DNA from: Hypericum androsaemum
Lineage: Eukaryota > Streptophyta > Magnoliopsida > Malpighiales > Hypericaceae
Assembly: GCA_963995505.1 (NCBI GenBank)
Contig: OZ023180.1
Location: 9,371,301 to 9,435,300, forward strand
Reading direction: 5' to 3'
Length of the DNA: 64,000 nucleotides
Both the position numbers and the translations under genes were made by a program. Position 1 is the first letter of the stretch; every line of letters begins with the position of its first letter. Positions 20,088 to 33,000 of this stretch are shown here, in pieces. The notes under the pieces are model-generated. The model made no database searches, had not been told where the DNA came from, and saw only the letters and a list, made by a program, of their open reading frames with translations.

Positions 20088-22009
20088 TTAATGCCTTTTC
20101 TTACCTTATCTTGCCTTTTGCTTGCCTTATCTTGTCCTTTCATTCCTTATCTTGCCTTTTCTTACCTTATCTTGCCTTTTCTTGCCTTTTCTTGTCTTTT
20201 CCTGCCTTTTCATGCCTTTTCCTTGCCTTTTCTTTCTTTATCTTGACTTTTCTTTCCTTTTCCTTGCCTTTTCTTACCTTTTCTTGCCTTATCTTTCCTT
20301 CTTTTACCTTTTCATGCATTTTCCTTGCCATTTTTTCCCTTTTCTTTCCTTATCCTGCCTTTTCTTTCCTTTTCCTTGCCTTTTCTTACCTTTTCTTACC
20401 TTTTTTTTGCCTTTTCTTGCCTCATCTTTCATTTTTGTTCCTTTTCTTGTATTTCCTTGCCTTTTCTTGCCTTATCTTGCCTAATCTTGCCTTTTCTTTC
20501 CTTATCTTTCCTTTTCTTTCCTTTTCCTTGCCTTTTCTTTCCTTTTCTTGCCTTATCTTGCCTTTTCTTACTTTTTCCTTAGCCTTTCTTTCCTTTTCTT
20601 GTCATTTCATGCCTTTTCTTACCTTTTCCTTGGCTTTTCCATGCCTTTTCTTGCCTTTTTTAATCCTTTTCCTTGCCTTTTCTTGCCTTATCTTGCCTTT
20701 TCTTACCTTTTCTTGCCTTTTCTCGCCTTTGCTTCCCTTTTTGCCTTTTCATGCCTTTTCCTTGCCTTTTCTTGCCTTATGTTTCCTTTTTTTGCCTTTT
20801 CCTTGCCTTTTCTTTTCTTTTCCTTGCCTTTTCTTTCCTTTTCTTGCTTTTTTCTTGCCTTATCTTGCCTTTTCTTGGCTTCTCTTGCCTTTTCATGACT
20901 TTTCCTTGCCTTTTCTTGCCTTTTCTTTCCTTAACTTGCATTTTTCGTGCCTTTTCCTTGCCTTTTCGTTCCTTTTCTTGCCTTATCTTCCCTTTTCTTG
21001 CCTTATCTTGCCTAATCTTGCTTTTTTTTCCTCATCTTGCCTTTTCTTTCCTTTTCCTTGCCTTTTCTTACCTTTTCATTGCCCTTTCTTTCCATTTCTT
21101 GCCTTTTCATGCCTTTTCTTGCCTTATTTTTCCTTTTCTTGCCTTTTCTTGCCTAATCTTTCCTTTTCTTTCCTTTACTTCCCTTTTCTTGCCTTTTCCT
21201 TCCCTTTTCTTGCCTTTTCCTTGCCTTTTATTACCTTTTCTTGCCTTTTCATGCCTTTTCCATGCCTCTTGCCTTATTTTGCCTTATCTTTCCTTTTCTT
21301 GCCTTTCCTTTCCTTTTCTTACCTTATCTTGCTTTTCTTACCATTTCAAGCCTTTTCTTCTCTTTTCATGCCTTTTCTTGCCTTTTCCTTGCCTTTTCTT
21401 ACCTTTTCTTTTCTTATCTTGCCTTTTCTTACCTTCTTTTGCCTTATCTTTCCTTTTCTTGCCTTTTCATGCCTTTTCCTTGCCTTGTCTTTCCTTATCT
21501 TGCCTTATCTTGCCTTTTCTTTCCTTATCTTGACTTTTCTTACCTTTTCCTTGTCTTTTCTTACCTTTTCTTACCTTTTCCTTGCCTTTCCATGCCTTAT
21601 CCATGCCTTTTCTTTCTGTATCTTGCCTTTTCTTGGCTTTTCCTTGCCTTTTCCTTGCCTTTTCTTTCCTTTTCATGCCATTTCTTGCCTTTTCTTGCCT
21701 TTTTAACCCTTTTCTTGCCTTTTCCTTGTATTTTCCTGCCTTTTCTTGATTTATCTATCCTTTTCTTGCCTTTTCATGCCTTTTCTTACCTTATCTAGCC
21801 TTTCGCTTGCCTTATCTTACCCTTTCATTCCTTATATATCCTTTTCTTACCTTATCTTGCCTTTTCAATCCTTTTCTTGCCTTCTCTTTCCTTTTCATGC
21901 CTTTTCTTGCCTTTTCTTTCCTTTTCTTGCCTTTTCATGCATTTCCTAGCCTTTTCTTTCTTTATCTTGCCTTTTCTTGCCTTTTCTTTGCCTTTTCTTG
22001 CCTTATCTT
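20088..22009. repeat. Decamer satellite block S4
   Basis: 1.9 kb of satellite. Its right part (21.4-22.0 kb) shares CCTTATATATCC and neighbouring markers with 9.96, 11.61, 50.63 and 57.49 kb. It contains the 1.6-kb frame at 20063-21706, rejected as a decamer artefact. No genes. Confidence 0.93.
22005..22009. repeat. Target-site duplication ATCTT (left copy; right copy 22779-22783)
   Basis: ATCTT flanks the LTR on both sides. The same satellite position without insertion is visible at about 57665-57690 (CCTTATCTTTCCTTCTC), giving an empty-site control. Confidence 0.88.
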
Positions 22010-22778
22010 TGATTTGAACCTCGGTAGGAGGCTCACAACGGACCGTGCTACTTTGGATGGAACAGACCGCAACTCACGAACTCGAGCCTTGCCAGAACCT
22101 TGGTTTGGAAGAACCGCAACCCGAGCAATGGAATTTCGTGAACCTTTGGTCCAAGTCGAATCACGCCACAAACGATGATGGAAGAATCGTTTGATAAGTG
22201 AAAGATTCGCTCAAGCTAAGCAATCCGGCAATTAGCAAGAACACACAAGGAGTATCTTAACTCACAAGGAAGAAATTAATCTCAAAAGTTGCGTGCCTTT
22301 TTATTGTTAGGAGACCTCCTTATATAGGCTCCAAAGTGCCAAAGTATTCCTAAACAAGCTAACTCCTAAAAAGGAGTTCAAAGGCTGGCAAAAACTCTCT
22401 TTCCTAATCTAAGGAGATTCTGGCCGAATGATTACAACTAAACAAGAAATAATCTAAGCAAATAATATCTAATAGAATAACTAATAGCTGCACGTCCAAA
22501 ACAAGTAGATGCACGGACTAAATAGGCTGATTCTTCTTGATTCTCCATGTGCGCATGCATCTAGAAGCTTACGTGCATGTCAAGCTTCCAAAATAGCCTC
22601 TATCACGTGCATGGGCTTTGCATAGGCCTCATGCACGTCCTTGCACTTGTACGCATTGGCTTCAGCCCAGACTTCTTGCATTAATCCATTAAGTTCCGCT
22701 TGAAATGTTTTTGCCCTTGCTCGTGTCACCGTCCCAATTGGTACTTGCACTTGCTGTGAGTCTTGTAGCTTCACATCA
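22010..22778 (-). mobile_element. Solo C-type LTR
   Basis: 769 bp with ends TGATGTGAA and TTCAAATCA on the minus strand and a perfect ATCTT duplication, hence a clean solo LTR from intra-element recombination. It is distantly related to A, B and D: the block GAACCTTGGTTTGGAAGAACCG is a recognisable relative of the A/B block GAACCTTGGTATTAAGACYG. No C-type internal region occurs in the window. Confidence 0.85.
22320..22326 (-). promoter_or_regulatory. Probable TATA box of C LTR
   Basis: TATATAA on the minus strand within GCCTATATAAGGAGG, at the same relative place as the TATA-like motif of the A and D LTRs. Confidence 0.55.
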
Positions 22779-25445
22779 ATCTTTCCTTCTCTTGCCTTTT
22801 CATGCCTTTTCCATGCCTTTTCTTCCCTTTTCATTCCTTATCTTGCCTTTTCCTTGCCTTTTCTTACCTTTTCTTTGCTTATCTTGCCTCAACTTTCATT
22901 TTGATTCCTTTTCTTGCATTTCCTACCCTTTTCTTGCCTTATCTTGCCTAATCTTGCCTTTTCTTTCCTTATCTTGCCTTTTCTTTCCTTTTCCTTGCCT
23001 TTTCTTCAATTTTCTTGCCTTATCTTGCATTTTCTTTGCTTTTCGTTACCCTTTCTTTCCTTTTCTTGCCTTTTCTTTCTTTTTCCTTGCCTTTTCTTGC
23101 CTTTTCCATGCCTTTTCTTACCTTTTTTTTCCTTAACCTTGCCTTTTCCTTGCCTTTTTTTTCCTTTTCTTGCCTATTCTTACATTTTCTTTCCTTTTCT
23201 CATCTTTTCTTCCATTTTCTTGCCTTTTCACGCCTTTTCCCTGCCCTTTCTTGCCTTATCTTAACTTTTCTTGCCTTTTCCTTGCCTTTTCTTTCCTTTT
23301 CTTGCCTTATCTTGCCTTTTCTTATCTCATCTTTCCTTTTCTTTCCTTTTCTTGCTTTTCCTTCCCTTTTCTTGCCTTTTCCTTGCCTTTTCTTACCTTT
23401 TCTTGCCTTTTCCTTGCCTTTTCTTACCTTTTCTTGCCTTTTCCTTGCCTTTTCTTTCCTTTTCTTGCCTTTTCTTGCCATTTCTTCCCTTTTCTTGCCT
23501 TTTTCTTCCCTTTTCTTGCCTTATCTTGCCATTTCTTCCCTTTTCCTTGCCTTTTCTTACATTTTCTTACCTTTTCCTGGCTTATCTTGCCTTTTCTTAC
23601 CTTTTCATGCCTTTTGCAAGCCTTTTCTTTCCTTATCATGACTTTTCTTGCCTTTTCCGTGCCTTTTCTTGCCTTTTAATGTCTTTTCCTGCATTATCTT
23701 ACCTTTTCTTGGCTTTTCATGCCTTTTCCATTCCTTTTCTTGCCTTTTCTTTCCTTTTCTTGCCTTTTCTTCACTTCTCTTGCCTTTTCTTGACTTTTCA
23801 TGCCTTTTCTTGCCATATCTAGCCTTTCCATTCCTTATCTTTCCTATTCTTACCTTATCTTGCCTTTCCTTGCCTTTTCATACCTTTTCTTGCCTTTTCT
23901 TTCCTTTTCTTCCCTTTTCATGCCTTTTCCTTGCCTTTTCTTGCCTTATCTAGCCTTTTCTTTCCTTTTCTTGCCTCATCTTTCATTTTCTTTTCTTTTA
24001 TGGCCTTTCCTTCCCTTATCTTTCCTTATCTTGCCTTATCTTGTCTTTTCTTTCCATTTCCTTGCCTTTTATTTCCTTTTATTGCCTTATCTTGCCTTTT
24101 CCTTGCCTTTTCTTTCCTTTTCATGCCTTTCCTTCCCTTTGCTTTCCTTATCTTACCTTTTCTTTCCTTATCTTACCTTTTCTTGCCTTATCTTACCTTT
24201 TCTTTCCTTGTCTTGGCTTATCTTGCCTTATCCTGCCTTTTCATGAATTTTCCATCCTTTTTCTTGCCTTTTCCTTCACTTTTCTTGTCTTATTTTACCT
24301 TATCTTGCCTTATCTTACCTTTCCTTGCCTTATCTTACCTTTTCCTTGCCTTTCCTTGCCTTTTCATGCCTTTTCCAAGCCTTTTCCTTTTCTTGCCTTT
24401 TCCATTTCTTATCCATGCCTTTTCCTTACCTTTTCTTGCCTTATCTTGCATTTTCCTAGCCTTTTCTTGCCCTTTCTTTCCTAATCTTGCCTTTTTTTTT
24501 GCCTTATCATACCTTTTCTTGCCTTTTCTTGCCTTATCTTACCTTATCTTGCCTTTTCTTTCCTTATCTTTCCTTTTCTTGCCTTTTCCATGCCTTATCC
24601 ATGCCTTTTCTTTTCTTTTCCTTTCCTTTTCTAGCCTTATCTTTCCTTTTCTTGCCTTTGCTTGCCTTTTCTTGCCTTATCTTCGCTTATCTTGCATTTC
24701 CTTTCCTTTTCTCGCCTTTTCTTGACTTATATGTCCTTTTCTTGCCTTTTCATGCCTTTTCTTGCCTTATCTTGCCCTTTCATTCCTTTCTTTGCCTTAT
24801 CTTGCCTTTTCATGCCTTTTCATGCCTTTTCTTGCCTTTTCTTTCCTTTCCTTGCCTTTTCATGCCTTTGCCTTGCCTTTTCTTACCTTTTCTTTTCTTA
24901 TCTTGCCTTTTCCTTGCCTTTTCTTGCCGTTTCCTGCCTTATCTTTCCTTTTCTTTCCTTTTCATGCCTTTTCCTTCCCTTTTCTTTCTTTTTCTTGCCT
25001 TTTCGTTTCCTTTTCTTACCTTTTCTTGCCTTATCTTTCCTTCTCTTTCCTTTTTATACCTTTTCCTTGCATTTTCATCCCATTTCCTTCCTTATCATGC
25101 CTTTTCTTGCCTTTTCCTTGCCTTTTCTTACCTTTTCTTGGCTTATCTTTCATTTCCGTTCCTTTTCTTGCATTTCCTTCCCTTTTCTTGCCATATCTTG
25201 CCTAATCTTACCTTTTATTTCCTTATCTTGCCTTTTCTTTCCTTTTCCTTGCCTTTTCATTCCTTTCTTGCCTTATATTGCCTTTTCTTACCTTTTCCTT
25301 GCCCTTTCATTCCATTTCATGCCTTTTCATGCCTTTTCTTGCCTTTTCCTTTCCTTTTCTTGCCTTTTCCATGCATTTTCTTGCCTTTTTTTTGCCTTTT
25401 CCTTGCCTTTTTTTTTTGCCTTATCTTGCCTTTTCTTGCCTTATC
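22779..25445. repeat. Decamer satellite block S5
   Basis: 2.7 kb of satellite. Markers TTTTAATGTC (about 23675), TTTTATGGCC (about 23997) and TTATCCATGCC (about 24596) follow the same order as in 58.5-59.5 kb and 61.4-62.4 kb. The right end before the D element matches 63.12-63.18 kb closely. No genes. Confidence 0.93.
25441..25445. repeat. Target-site duplication TTATC (left copy; right copy 27098-27102)
   Basis: TTATC occurs on both sides of the D element. The paralogous satellite at 63178-63182 has a single TTATC with the same flanking sequence and no insertion. Confidence 0.9.
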
Positions 25446-26064
25446 TGATGTGAATCTCGTTACGGATCCACGCGAAAGCCGGATCTATCTACGTTCAGAT
25501 TGATGGAAATCTCGACCCGTTGTTTGCACCTTTGCAAGAACCTCGGTATGAACAACCTCGACCCGCTGCTGTAGGGAAACAAGAACCTTGATTTGATGAA
25601 GACGCCACAAACGGTGATGTAGATCCGCTTGATAAGTCGAAGGTGAACGAACGGAATCCCTCCGCTGTGTTCGAACAGTTCCGAAGAACCAAGAGAGCAA
25701 AGCCCACGTTTTTTGTACTCAAATTATTCTCCTCATTCTCATTGATAAAGCCTTTATATATAGGCAGATTGTTACAAAGAGATTCCTAATTAAATATAAC
25801 TTCTAACTAGATAAATATGACTTAAAAATAGGAAACTGAAAAGGAAAACATGTCTAGTACTCTTATGATTGCTAAAAACGTGATTATCACATAATCACCT
25901 TCCTAAACTGACTTGAACTCTTAAAGAAACGAAATTCTCACATTATTAACTTCCTAAATAGACTATAATTCTTATAAAACGAAAATAACATATAATTAAC
26001 TTCCTAAACAGACTCAAAAACCTTAAAAACAAAATTAATCTTCTTGCTGATCAGATTCATATCA
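25446..26064 (-). mobile_element. D-type 3' LTR
   Basis: 619 bp, minus strand, starting TGATATGAATCTGATCAGC and ending TTCACATCA on its own strand. It is related to A and B in the blocks ATCTCGACCCG, GACGCCACAAAC and GAGAGCAAAGCCCACG, but is shorter. Confidence 0.9.
25753..25762 (-). promoter_or_regulatory. Probable TATA box of D LTR
   Basis: TATATATAAA on the minus strand, a good TATA match; the partner LTR has the same run near 26786-26795. Confidence 0.6.
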
Positions 26065-26456
26065 TTCCCCTCCTCTTGAAATGGATTTGTCGTCAAATCC
26101 TTGCATACGTCATGCTTTTTCCAATTCATGATCATGCTTGAACAAGTCTTGGAACGTCTTGGTTGAACTTGATATCTTCCATCCCAACAAAATAGATACT
26201 TTGAACATAAGCAATCTGAAATCCTCTCAGAATTAAAAACCAAAATCTTACTTATTTGCACAAGCCTTTCTTTGAACTGCAAACTATTCCAGAAGTTGAT
26301 CAACGATGAACCTCCAACATAATTAAACTTGTCCACACCTAAGAAGTCAATATGTTCAACATATAAATCAGGAGACATGAAAGATATGGGTTGGACATCT
26401 TCCTTGTCAACTAAAACAATAAGTTCTTCTTGTTCACCATCAATAGCAGTTAAGCA
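26004..26456 (-). pseudogene. C-terminal remnant of the internal reading frame (D copy)
   Basis: About 150 codons on the minus strand covering the region from CLTAIDGEQE through DFLGVDKF, LCSKYLFCWDGRYQVQPRR and NPFQEEGNDMN, then running into the LTR. The N-terminal two thirds are deleted, and no ATG start remains at the break. Residues agree better with the A copy at 16664-17536 (VDKEDxQPIS, DKFNYVGGSSLIN) than with B copies. It is a fossil showing that D elements carried the same protein. Confidence 0.75.
26065..26077 (-). other. Polypurine tract
   Basis: AAGAGGAGGGGAA on the minus strand, identical to the B and A copies although the LTR type differs. Confidence 0.85.
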
Positions 26457-26479
26457 CAAGAAAGAACCTCGTTACCAAC
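26457..26479 (-). other. Deletion junction and atypical primer-site position
   Basis: Next to the 5' LTR the minus strand reads GTTGGTAACGAGGTTCTTTC instead of the initiator tRNA-Met site. It begins TTGGT as a primer site should, but the following bases do not match initiator tRNA-Met and I cannot assign another tRNA. The bases ACCTCGTTAC also resemble ATCTCGTTAC from the LTR terminus, so this may be rearranged LTR sequence. Confidence 0.4.
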
Positions 26480-27097
26480 TGATGTGAATCTCGTTACGGA
26501 TCCAGGCAAAAGCTGGATCTATCTACGTTCAGATTGATGGAAATCTCGACCCGTTGTTTGCACCTTTGCAAGAACCTCGGTATGAACAACCTCGACCCGC
26601 TGCTGTAGGGAAACAAGAACCTTGATTTGATGAAGACGCCACAAACGGTGATGTAGATCCGCTTGATAAGTCGAAGGTGAACGAACGGAATCCCTCCGCT
26701 GTGTTTGAACAGTTCTGAAGAACCAAGAGAGCAAAGCCCACTTTTTTGTACTCAAATTATTCTCCTCATTCTCATTGATAAAGCCTTTATATATAGACAG
26801 ATTGTTACAAAGAGATTCCTAATTAAATATAACTTCTAACTAGATAAATATGACTTAAAAATAGGAAACTGAAAAGGAAAACAAGTCTAGTACTCTTATG
26901 ATTGCTAAAAACGTGATTATCACATAATCACCTTCCTAAACTGACTTGAACTCTTAAAGAAATGAAATTCTCACATTATTAACTTCCTAAATAGACTATA
27001 ATTCTTATAAAACGAAAATAACATATAATTAACTTCCTAAACAGACTCAAAAACCTTAAAAACGAAATTAATCTTCTTGCTGATCAGATTCATATCA
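26480..27097 (-). mobile_element. D-type 5' LTR
   Basis: 618 bp, nearly identical to 25446-26064. Differences include GGCAAAAGCTGG for CGCGAAAGCCGG near the terminus and a one-base shorter T run near 26744. Confidence 0.9.
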
Positions 27098-30000
27098 TTA
27101 TCTTTCCTTTTCTTGCCTCATCTTTCCATTTCTTGCCTTATCTTGCCTAATTTTATGTTTCTTTCCTTTTCTTTCCTTATCTTGCCTTTTCTTTCCTTTT
27201 CCTTGCCTTTTCTTTCCTTTTCTTGCCTTATCTTGCCTTTTCCTTTCCTTTTCTTTCCTTTTCATGCATTTCCTACCCTTTTCTTGCCTTATCTCCCCTT
27301 ATCTTACCTTTTCCTGCCTCATCTTGCCTTTTTTTTCCTTTTCTTGCCTTATCTGGCCTTTTCATGCCTTTTCCATGCCTTTTCTTGACTTTTCCTTGCC
27401 TTTTCTTGCCTTATCTTACCTTATCTTACCTTTCCTTGCCTTTCCTTGCCCTTTCCTTGCCTTTCCTTGCCTTTTCTTGCCTTTTCTTGACTTTTGTTTC
27501 CTTTTCTTGCCTTATTTTGCCTTATATTTCCTTTTCTTGCCTTTTCTTTCCTTTTCTTCTCTTATCTTGCTTTACTTACCATTTCAAGCCTTTTCATGCC
27601 TTTTCGTGCCTTTTCCTTGCCATTTCTTGACTTTTCTTGCCTTTTCTTTCCTTTTTTCGCCTTTTCTTTCTTATCATGCCTTTTCCATGCGTTTTTCTTA
27701 CCTTTTCTTGCCTTATCTTACCTTTTCCTAGCCTTTTCTTTCCTTCTCTTGCCCTTTCTTGCCTAATCTTGCCTTTTTTTGCCTTATCTTACCTTTTCTT
27801 GCCTTATCTTGCCTTTTCTTTCCTTATCTTTCCTTTTCCATGCCTTTTCTTTTCTTTTCCTTTCCTTTTCTTTCCTTATCTTTTCTTTTCTTTTGTTTGC
27901 TTGCCTTTTCTTGCCTTCTCTTCCCTTATCTTGTATTTTCGTGCCTTTGCTCGCCTTTTCTTGACTTATCTTTTCTTTTCATGACTTATCTTTCCTTTTC
28001 TTACCTTTTCTTTGCATATCTTGCCTCAACTTTCATTTTTGTTCCTTTTCTTGCATTTCCTACCCTTTTCTTGCCTTATCTTGCCTAATCTTGCCTTTTC
28101 TTTCCTTATCTTGCCTTTTCTTTCCTTTTCCTTGCCTTTTCTTTCCTTTTCTTGCCTTATCTTGCATTTTCTTTGCTTTTCCTTACCCTTTATTTCCTTT
28201 TTTTGCCTTTTTATACCTTTTCTTTCCTTTTCCTTGCCTTTTCTTGCCTTTTCTTGCCTTTTTTTGCCTTTACCTTGCCTTTTACTTGCCTTTTTTTGCC
28301 TTTTCTTGCATTTTCTTACATTTTCTTTCCTTTTCTCGCCTTTTCTTCCCTTTTCTTGCCTTTTCATGCCTTTTCCCTGCCCTTTCTTGCCTTATGTTGC
28401 CTCTTCTTGCCTTTTCCTTGCCTTTTCTTACCTTTTCTTGCCTTTTCCTTGCCTTTTCTTTCCTTTTCTTGCCTTTTCTTGCCTTTTTCTTCCCTTTTCT
28501 TGCCTTATCTTTCCATTTCTTCCCTTTTCCTTGCCTTTTCTTACCTTTTCTTGCCTTTTCCTTGCTTATCTTGCATTTTCTTACCTTTTCATGTCTTTTC
28601 CAAGCCTTTTTCTTGCCTTTTCTAACCTTTTCTTTTCTTATCTTGCCTTTTCCATGCCTTTTCTTACCTTTTCTGGCCTTATCTTTCCTTTTCTTGCCTT
28701 TTCATGCCTTTTCCTTTCCTTTTCTTTCCTTATATTGCCTTTTCTTCCCTTATCTTGCCTTTTCTTGCCTTTTAATGCCTTTGCCTTGCCTTTTCTTGCC
28801 TTATCTTGCCTTTTCTTACAATTTCCTTGTCTTTTCTTACCTTTTCCTTTCCTTTTCCATGCCTTTTCTTTCCTTATCTTACCTTTTCTTACCTTTCTAT
28901 GCCTTATCCATGCCTTTTCTTTCTGTATCTTGCCTTTTCTTGGCTTTTCCTTGCCTTTTCCTTGCCTTTTCTTTCCTTTTTATGCCATTCCTTGCCTTTT
29001 CTTTCCTTTTCATGACTTTTTCTTTCCTTTTCTTACCTTATCCTTTTCTTTTCTTTCTTTATCTTGCTTTTTCTTGCCTTTCTTTGCCTTTTCTTACCTT
29101 TTCTTACCTTATCTTTCCTTCTCTTTCCTTTTCATGCCTTTTCCATGCATTTTCTTCCCTTTTCATTCCTTATCTTGCCTTTTCCTTTCCTTTTCTTACC
29201 TTTTCTTTCCTTATCTTGCCTCAACATTCATTTTCGTTCCTTTTCTTGCATTTCCTACCCTTTTCTTGCCTTAACTTGCCTAATCTTGCCTTTTCTTTCC
29301 TTATCTTGCTTTTTCTTTCCTTTGCCTTGCCTTTTCTTTCCTTTTCTTGCCTTATCTTGCATTTTCTTTACTTTTCCTTACTTTTTCTTTCCTTTTCTTG
29401 CCTTTTTATGCCTTTTCTTTCCTTTTCCTTGGCTTTTCTCGCCTTTTCCATGCCATTTCTTGCCTTTTTTTGCCTTTACCTTGCCTTTTCCTTGCCTTTT
29501 TTTGCCTTTTCTTACAATTTCATTCCTTTTCTCGCCTTTTCTTCCCTTTTCTTGCCTTTTTATGCCTTTTCTCTGCCCTTTCTTGCCTTATGTTGCCTCT
29601 TCTTGCCTTTTCCTTGCCTTTTCTTACCTTTTCTTACTTTTTCCTTGCCTTTTTTTACCTTTTCTTCCCTTTTCTTGCCTTTTTCTTCCCTTTTCTTGCC
29701 TTATCTTGGCATTTCTTCCCTTTTCCTTGCCTTTTCTTACCTTTTCTTCCCTTTTCCTTGCCTTTTCTTACCTTTTCTTACCTTTTCCGTGCTTATCTTG
29801 CCTTTTCTAACCTTTTCATGCCTTTTCCAAGCCTTTTCTTTCCTTATCATGACTTTTCTTGCCTTTTCCATGCCTTTTCTTGCCTTTTAATGTCTTTTCC
29901 TGCCTTATCTTTTCTTTTCTTACCTTTTCATGACTTTTCCATTCCTTTTCTTTCCTTTTCTTTCCTTTTCTTGCCTTTTCTTGACTTCTCTTGCTTTTTC

Positions 30001-33000
30001 TTGACTTTTCATGCCTTTTCTTGCCTTATCTTGCCTTTTCTTGCCATATCTAGCCTTTCCATTTCTTATCTTGCCTATTCTTACCCTATCTTGCCTTTCC
30101 TTGAGTTTTCATACCTTTTCTTGCCTTTTCTTTCATTTTCTTTCCTTTTCATGCCTTTTCCTTGCCTTTTCTTGCCTTATCTAGCCTTTTCTTGCCTTTT
30201 CTTGCCTCATCTTTCGTTTTCTTTTCTTTTATGGCCTTTCCTTCCCTTATCCTTCCTTATCTTGCCTTTTCTTAACTTATCTTGCCTTTTCTTTCCTTTT
30301 CCTTGCCTTTTCTTTCCTTTTATTGCCTTATCTTACCTTTTCCTTGCCTTTTCTTTCCTTTTCATACCTTTCCTTCCCTTTTCTTTCCTTATCTTACCTT
30401 TTCTTGCCTTATCTTGCCATTTCTTTCCTTGTCTTGCCTTATCTTGCCTTATCCTGCCTTTTCATGCCTTTTTCATCCCTTTTCTTGCCTTTTCTTGTCT
30501 TATCTTACCTTATCTTGCCTTATCTTACCTTTTCTTGCCTTATCTTACGATTTCCTTGCCTTTCCTTGCCTTTTCTTGCCTTATTTTGCCTTATCTTTCC
30601 TTTTCTTTCCTTTCCTTTAATTACCTTATCTTCCTTTTCTTACCATTTTAAGCCTTTTCTTGCCTTTTCATGCCTTTTTGTGCCTTTTCCTTGCCATTTC
30701 TTGCCTTTTCTTGCCTTATCTTTCCTTTTTTTTCCTTTTCTTACTTTTCATGCCTTTTCCATGCTTTTTCCTTGCCTTTTCTTGCCTTATCTTGCCTTTT
30801 CCTAGCCTTTTCTTTCATTTTCTTGCCCTTTCTTGCCTAATCTTGCCTTTTTTGCCTTATCATACCTTTTCTTGCCTTTTCCTGCCTTATCTTACCTTAT
30901 CTTGCCTTTTCTTTCCTTATCTTTCCTTTTCCATGCCTTATCCATGCCTTTTCTTTTCTTTTCCTTTCCTTTTCTTGCCTTATCTTTCCTTTTCTTGCCT
31001 TTGCTAGCCTTTTCTTGCCTTATTTTCCCTTATCTTGCATTTTCTTTCCTTTTCTCGCCTTTTCTTGACTTATATGTCCTTTTCTTGCCTTTTCATGCCT
31101 TTTCTTGCCTTATCTTGCCCTTTCATTCCTTTCTTTGCCTTTTCTTGCCTTATCTTGCCCTTTCATTCCTTTTCATGCCTTTTCTTGCCTTTTCTTTCCT
31201 TTCTTTGCCTTTTCATGCCTTTTCCTTGCCTTTTCTTACCTTTTCTTTGCTTATCATGCCTTTTCCTTGCCATTTCTTGCCTATTCCATGCCTTTTCTTG
31301 CCTTTTCCTTGCCTTTTCTTGCCTTATCTTACCTTATATTGCCTTATCATGCCTTTCCTTGCCTTTCTTTCCTTATCTTGCCTTATCTTGCCTTTTCCTT
31401 GCCTTTTCCTTCTGTTTTCTTGCCTTTTCATGCCTCATCTTGCCTTTTCTTGCCTTATCTTGCCTTTTCTTTCCTTTTCTTGCCTTATCTTACCTAATCT
31501 TTCCTTTTCGTGCCTTTTCCATGCCTTTTCTTGCCTTATCTTACCTTATCTTGCCTTATCATGCCTTTCCTTGCCTTATCTTGCCTTTCCTTGCCATTTC
31601 CTTGCCTTTTCTTGCCTTTTCTTGCCTTTTCTTCCCTTATTTTGCCTTATCTTTCCTTTTCTTGCCTTTTCTTTCCTTATCTTGCTTTTCTTACCATTTT
31701 AAGCCTTTTCTTCCCTTTTCATGCATTTTCTTACCTTTTCCTTGCCTTATCTTTCCTTTTTTTTCTTTTCTTTCCTTTTCTTACCTTATCTTGCCTTTTT
31801 CTTGCTTTTCATGCCTATTCCAAGCCTTTTCCTTGCCTTTTCTTGCCTTACTTTTCTTTTCCTAGCCTTTTCTTTCCTTTTCTTGCCTAATCTTGCCTTT
31901 TCTTGCCTTATCTTACTTTTTCTTGCCTTATCTTACCTTTTCTTGCCTTATCTTTCCTTTTCTTGCCTATTCAATGCCTTTTCCATGCCATTTCTTGCCT
32001 TTTCTTTCCTTATCTTGCCTTTTCTTTCCTTTTCCTTTCCTTTTCTTGCCTTATCTTTCCTTTTCTGGCATTTGCCTGCCTTTTCTTACCTTATCTTCCC
32101 TTATCTTGTATTTTCTTGCATTTTCTTGCCTTTTCATGGCTTTCCTTGCCTTTTTTTGCCTTATCTCGCCCTTTCATTTCTTATCTTGCCTTTTCTTACC
32201 TTATCTTGCCTTTTCATGCCTTTTCTTGTATTTTCTTTCCTTTCCTTGCCATTTCATGCCTTTTCTTTTCTTATCCTGCCTTTTCCTTACCATTTCTTTC
32301 CTTTTCTTGCCTTATCTTTCCATTTCTTGCCTTTTTATGCATTTTCCTTGCATTTTCTTGCCTTTTCTTTCCTTATCTTGCCTTTTCTTCCCTTATCTTG
32401 CCTTATCTTGCCTTTTCTTTCCTTTTCTTGCCTTTTAATGCCTTTTCCCAGCCTTATCTTGCCTTTTCTTGCCATATCTTGCATTATCCTTGTCTTTTCT
32501 TACCTTTTCTTACCTTTTCCTTGCCTTTTCATGCCTTTTCCTGGCCTTTTCTTTCCTTATGTTGCCTTTTCTTTGCTTTTCCTTGCCTTTTCATGCCATT
32601 TCTTGCCTTTTCTTTCCTTTTCAAGCCTTATCTTGCCTTTTCATTGCCTTTTCATGCCATTTCTTACCTTATCTTGGCTTTTGCTTGCCTTATCTTGCCC
32701 TTTCATTCCTTATCTAGCCTTTTCTTACCTTATCTTACTTTTTCTTGCCTTTTCATGCCTTTTCTTTCCTTTTCTTGCCTTTTCATGCCTTTTCCCTGCC
32801 TTTTCTTTATTTATCCTGCCTTTTCTTGCCTTTTCCTTGAATTTTCTTACCTTTTCTTGCCTTATCTTTCATTCTCTTACCTTTTCATGCAATTTCCTTG
32901 CCTTTTCTTACCTTTTCCTTGCCTTTTCTTACCTTTGCTTGGCTTATCTTGCCTCATTTTTCATATACGTTCCTTTTCTTGCATTTCCTTCCCTTTTCTT

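Larger units (their letters stand above)
25446..27097 (-). mobile_element. D-type non-autonomous LTR element, deletion derivative
   Basis: Two D LTRs (25446-26064 and 26480-27097) enclose only 415 bp of internal sequence. TTATC flanks both ends (25441-25445 and 27098-27102). The LTRs differ at only about a dozen positions by eye, so this is among the younger insertions. The internal part retains the polypurine tract and the C-terminal third of the conserved frame, but the rest of the frame, the leader and the usual primer site are gone. The empty target site is seen at about 63165-63195. Confidence 0.9.
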
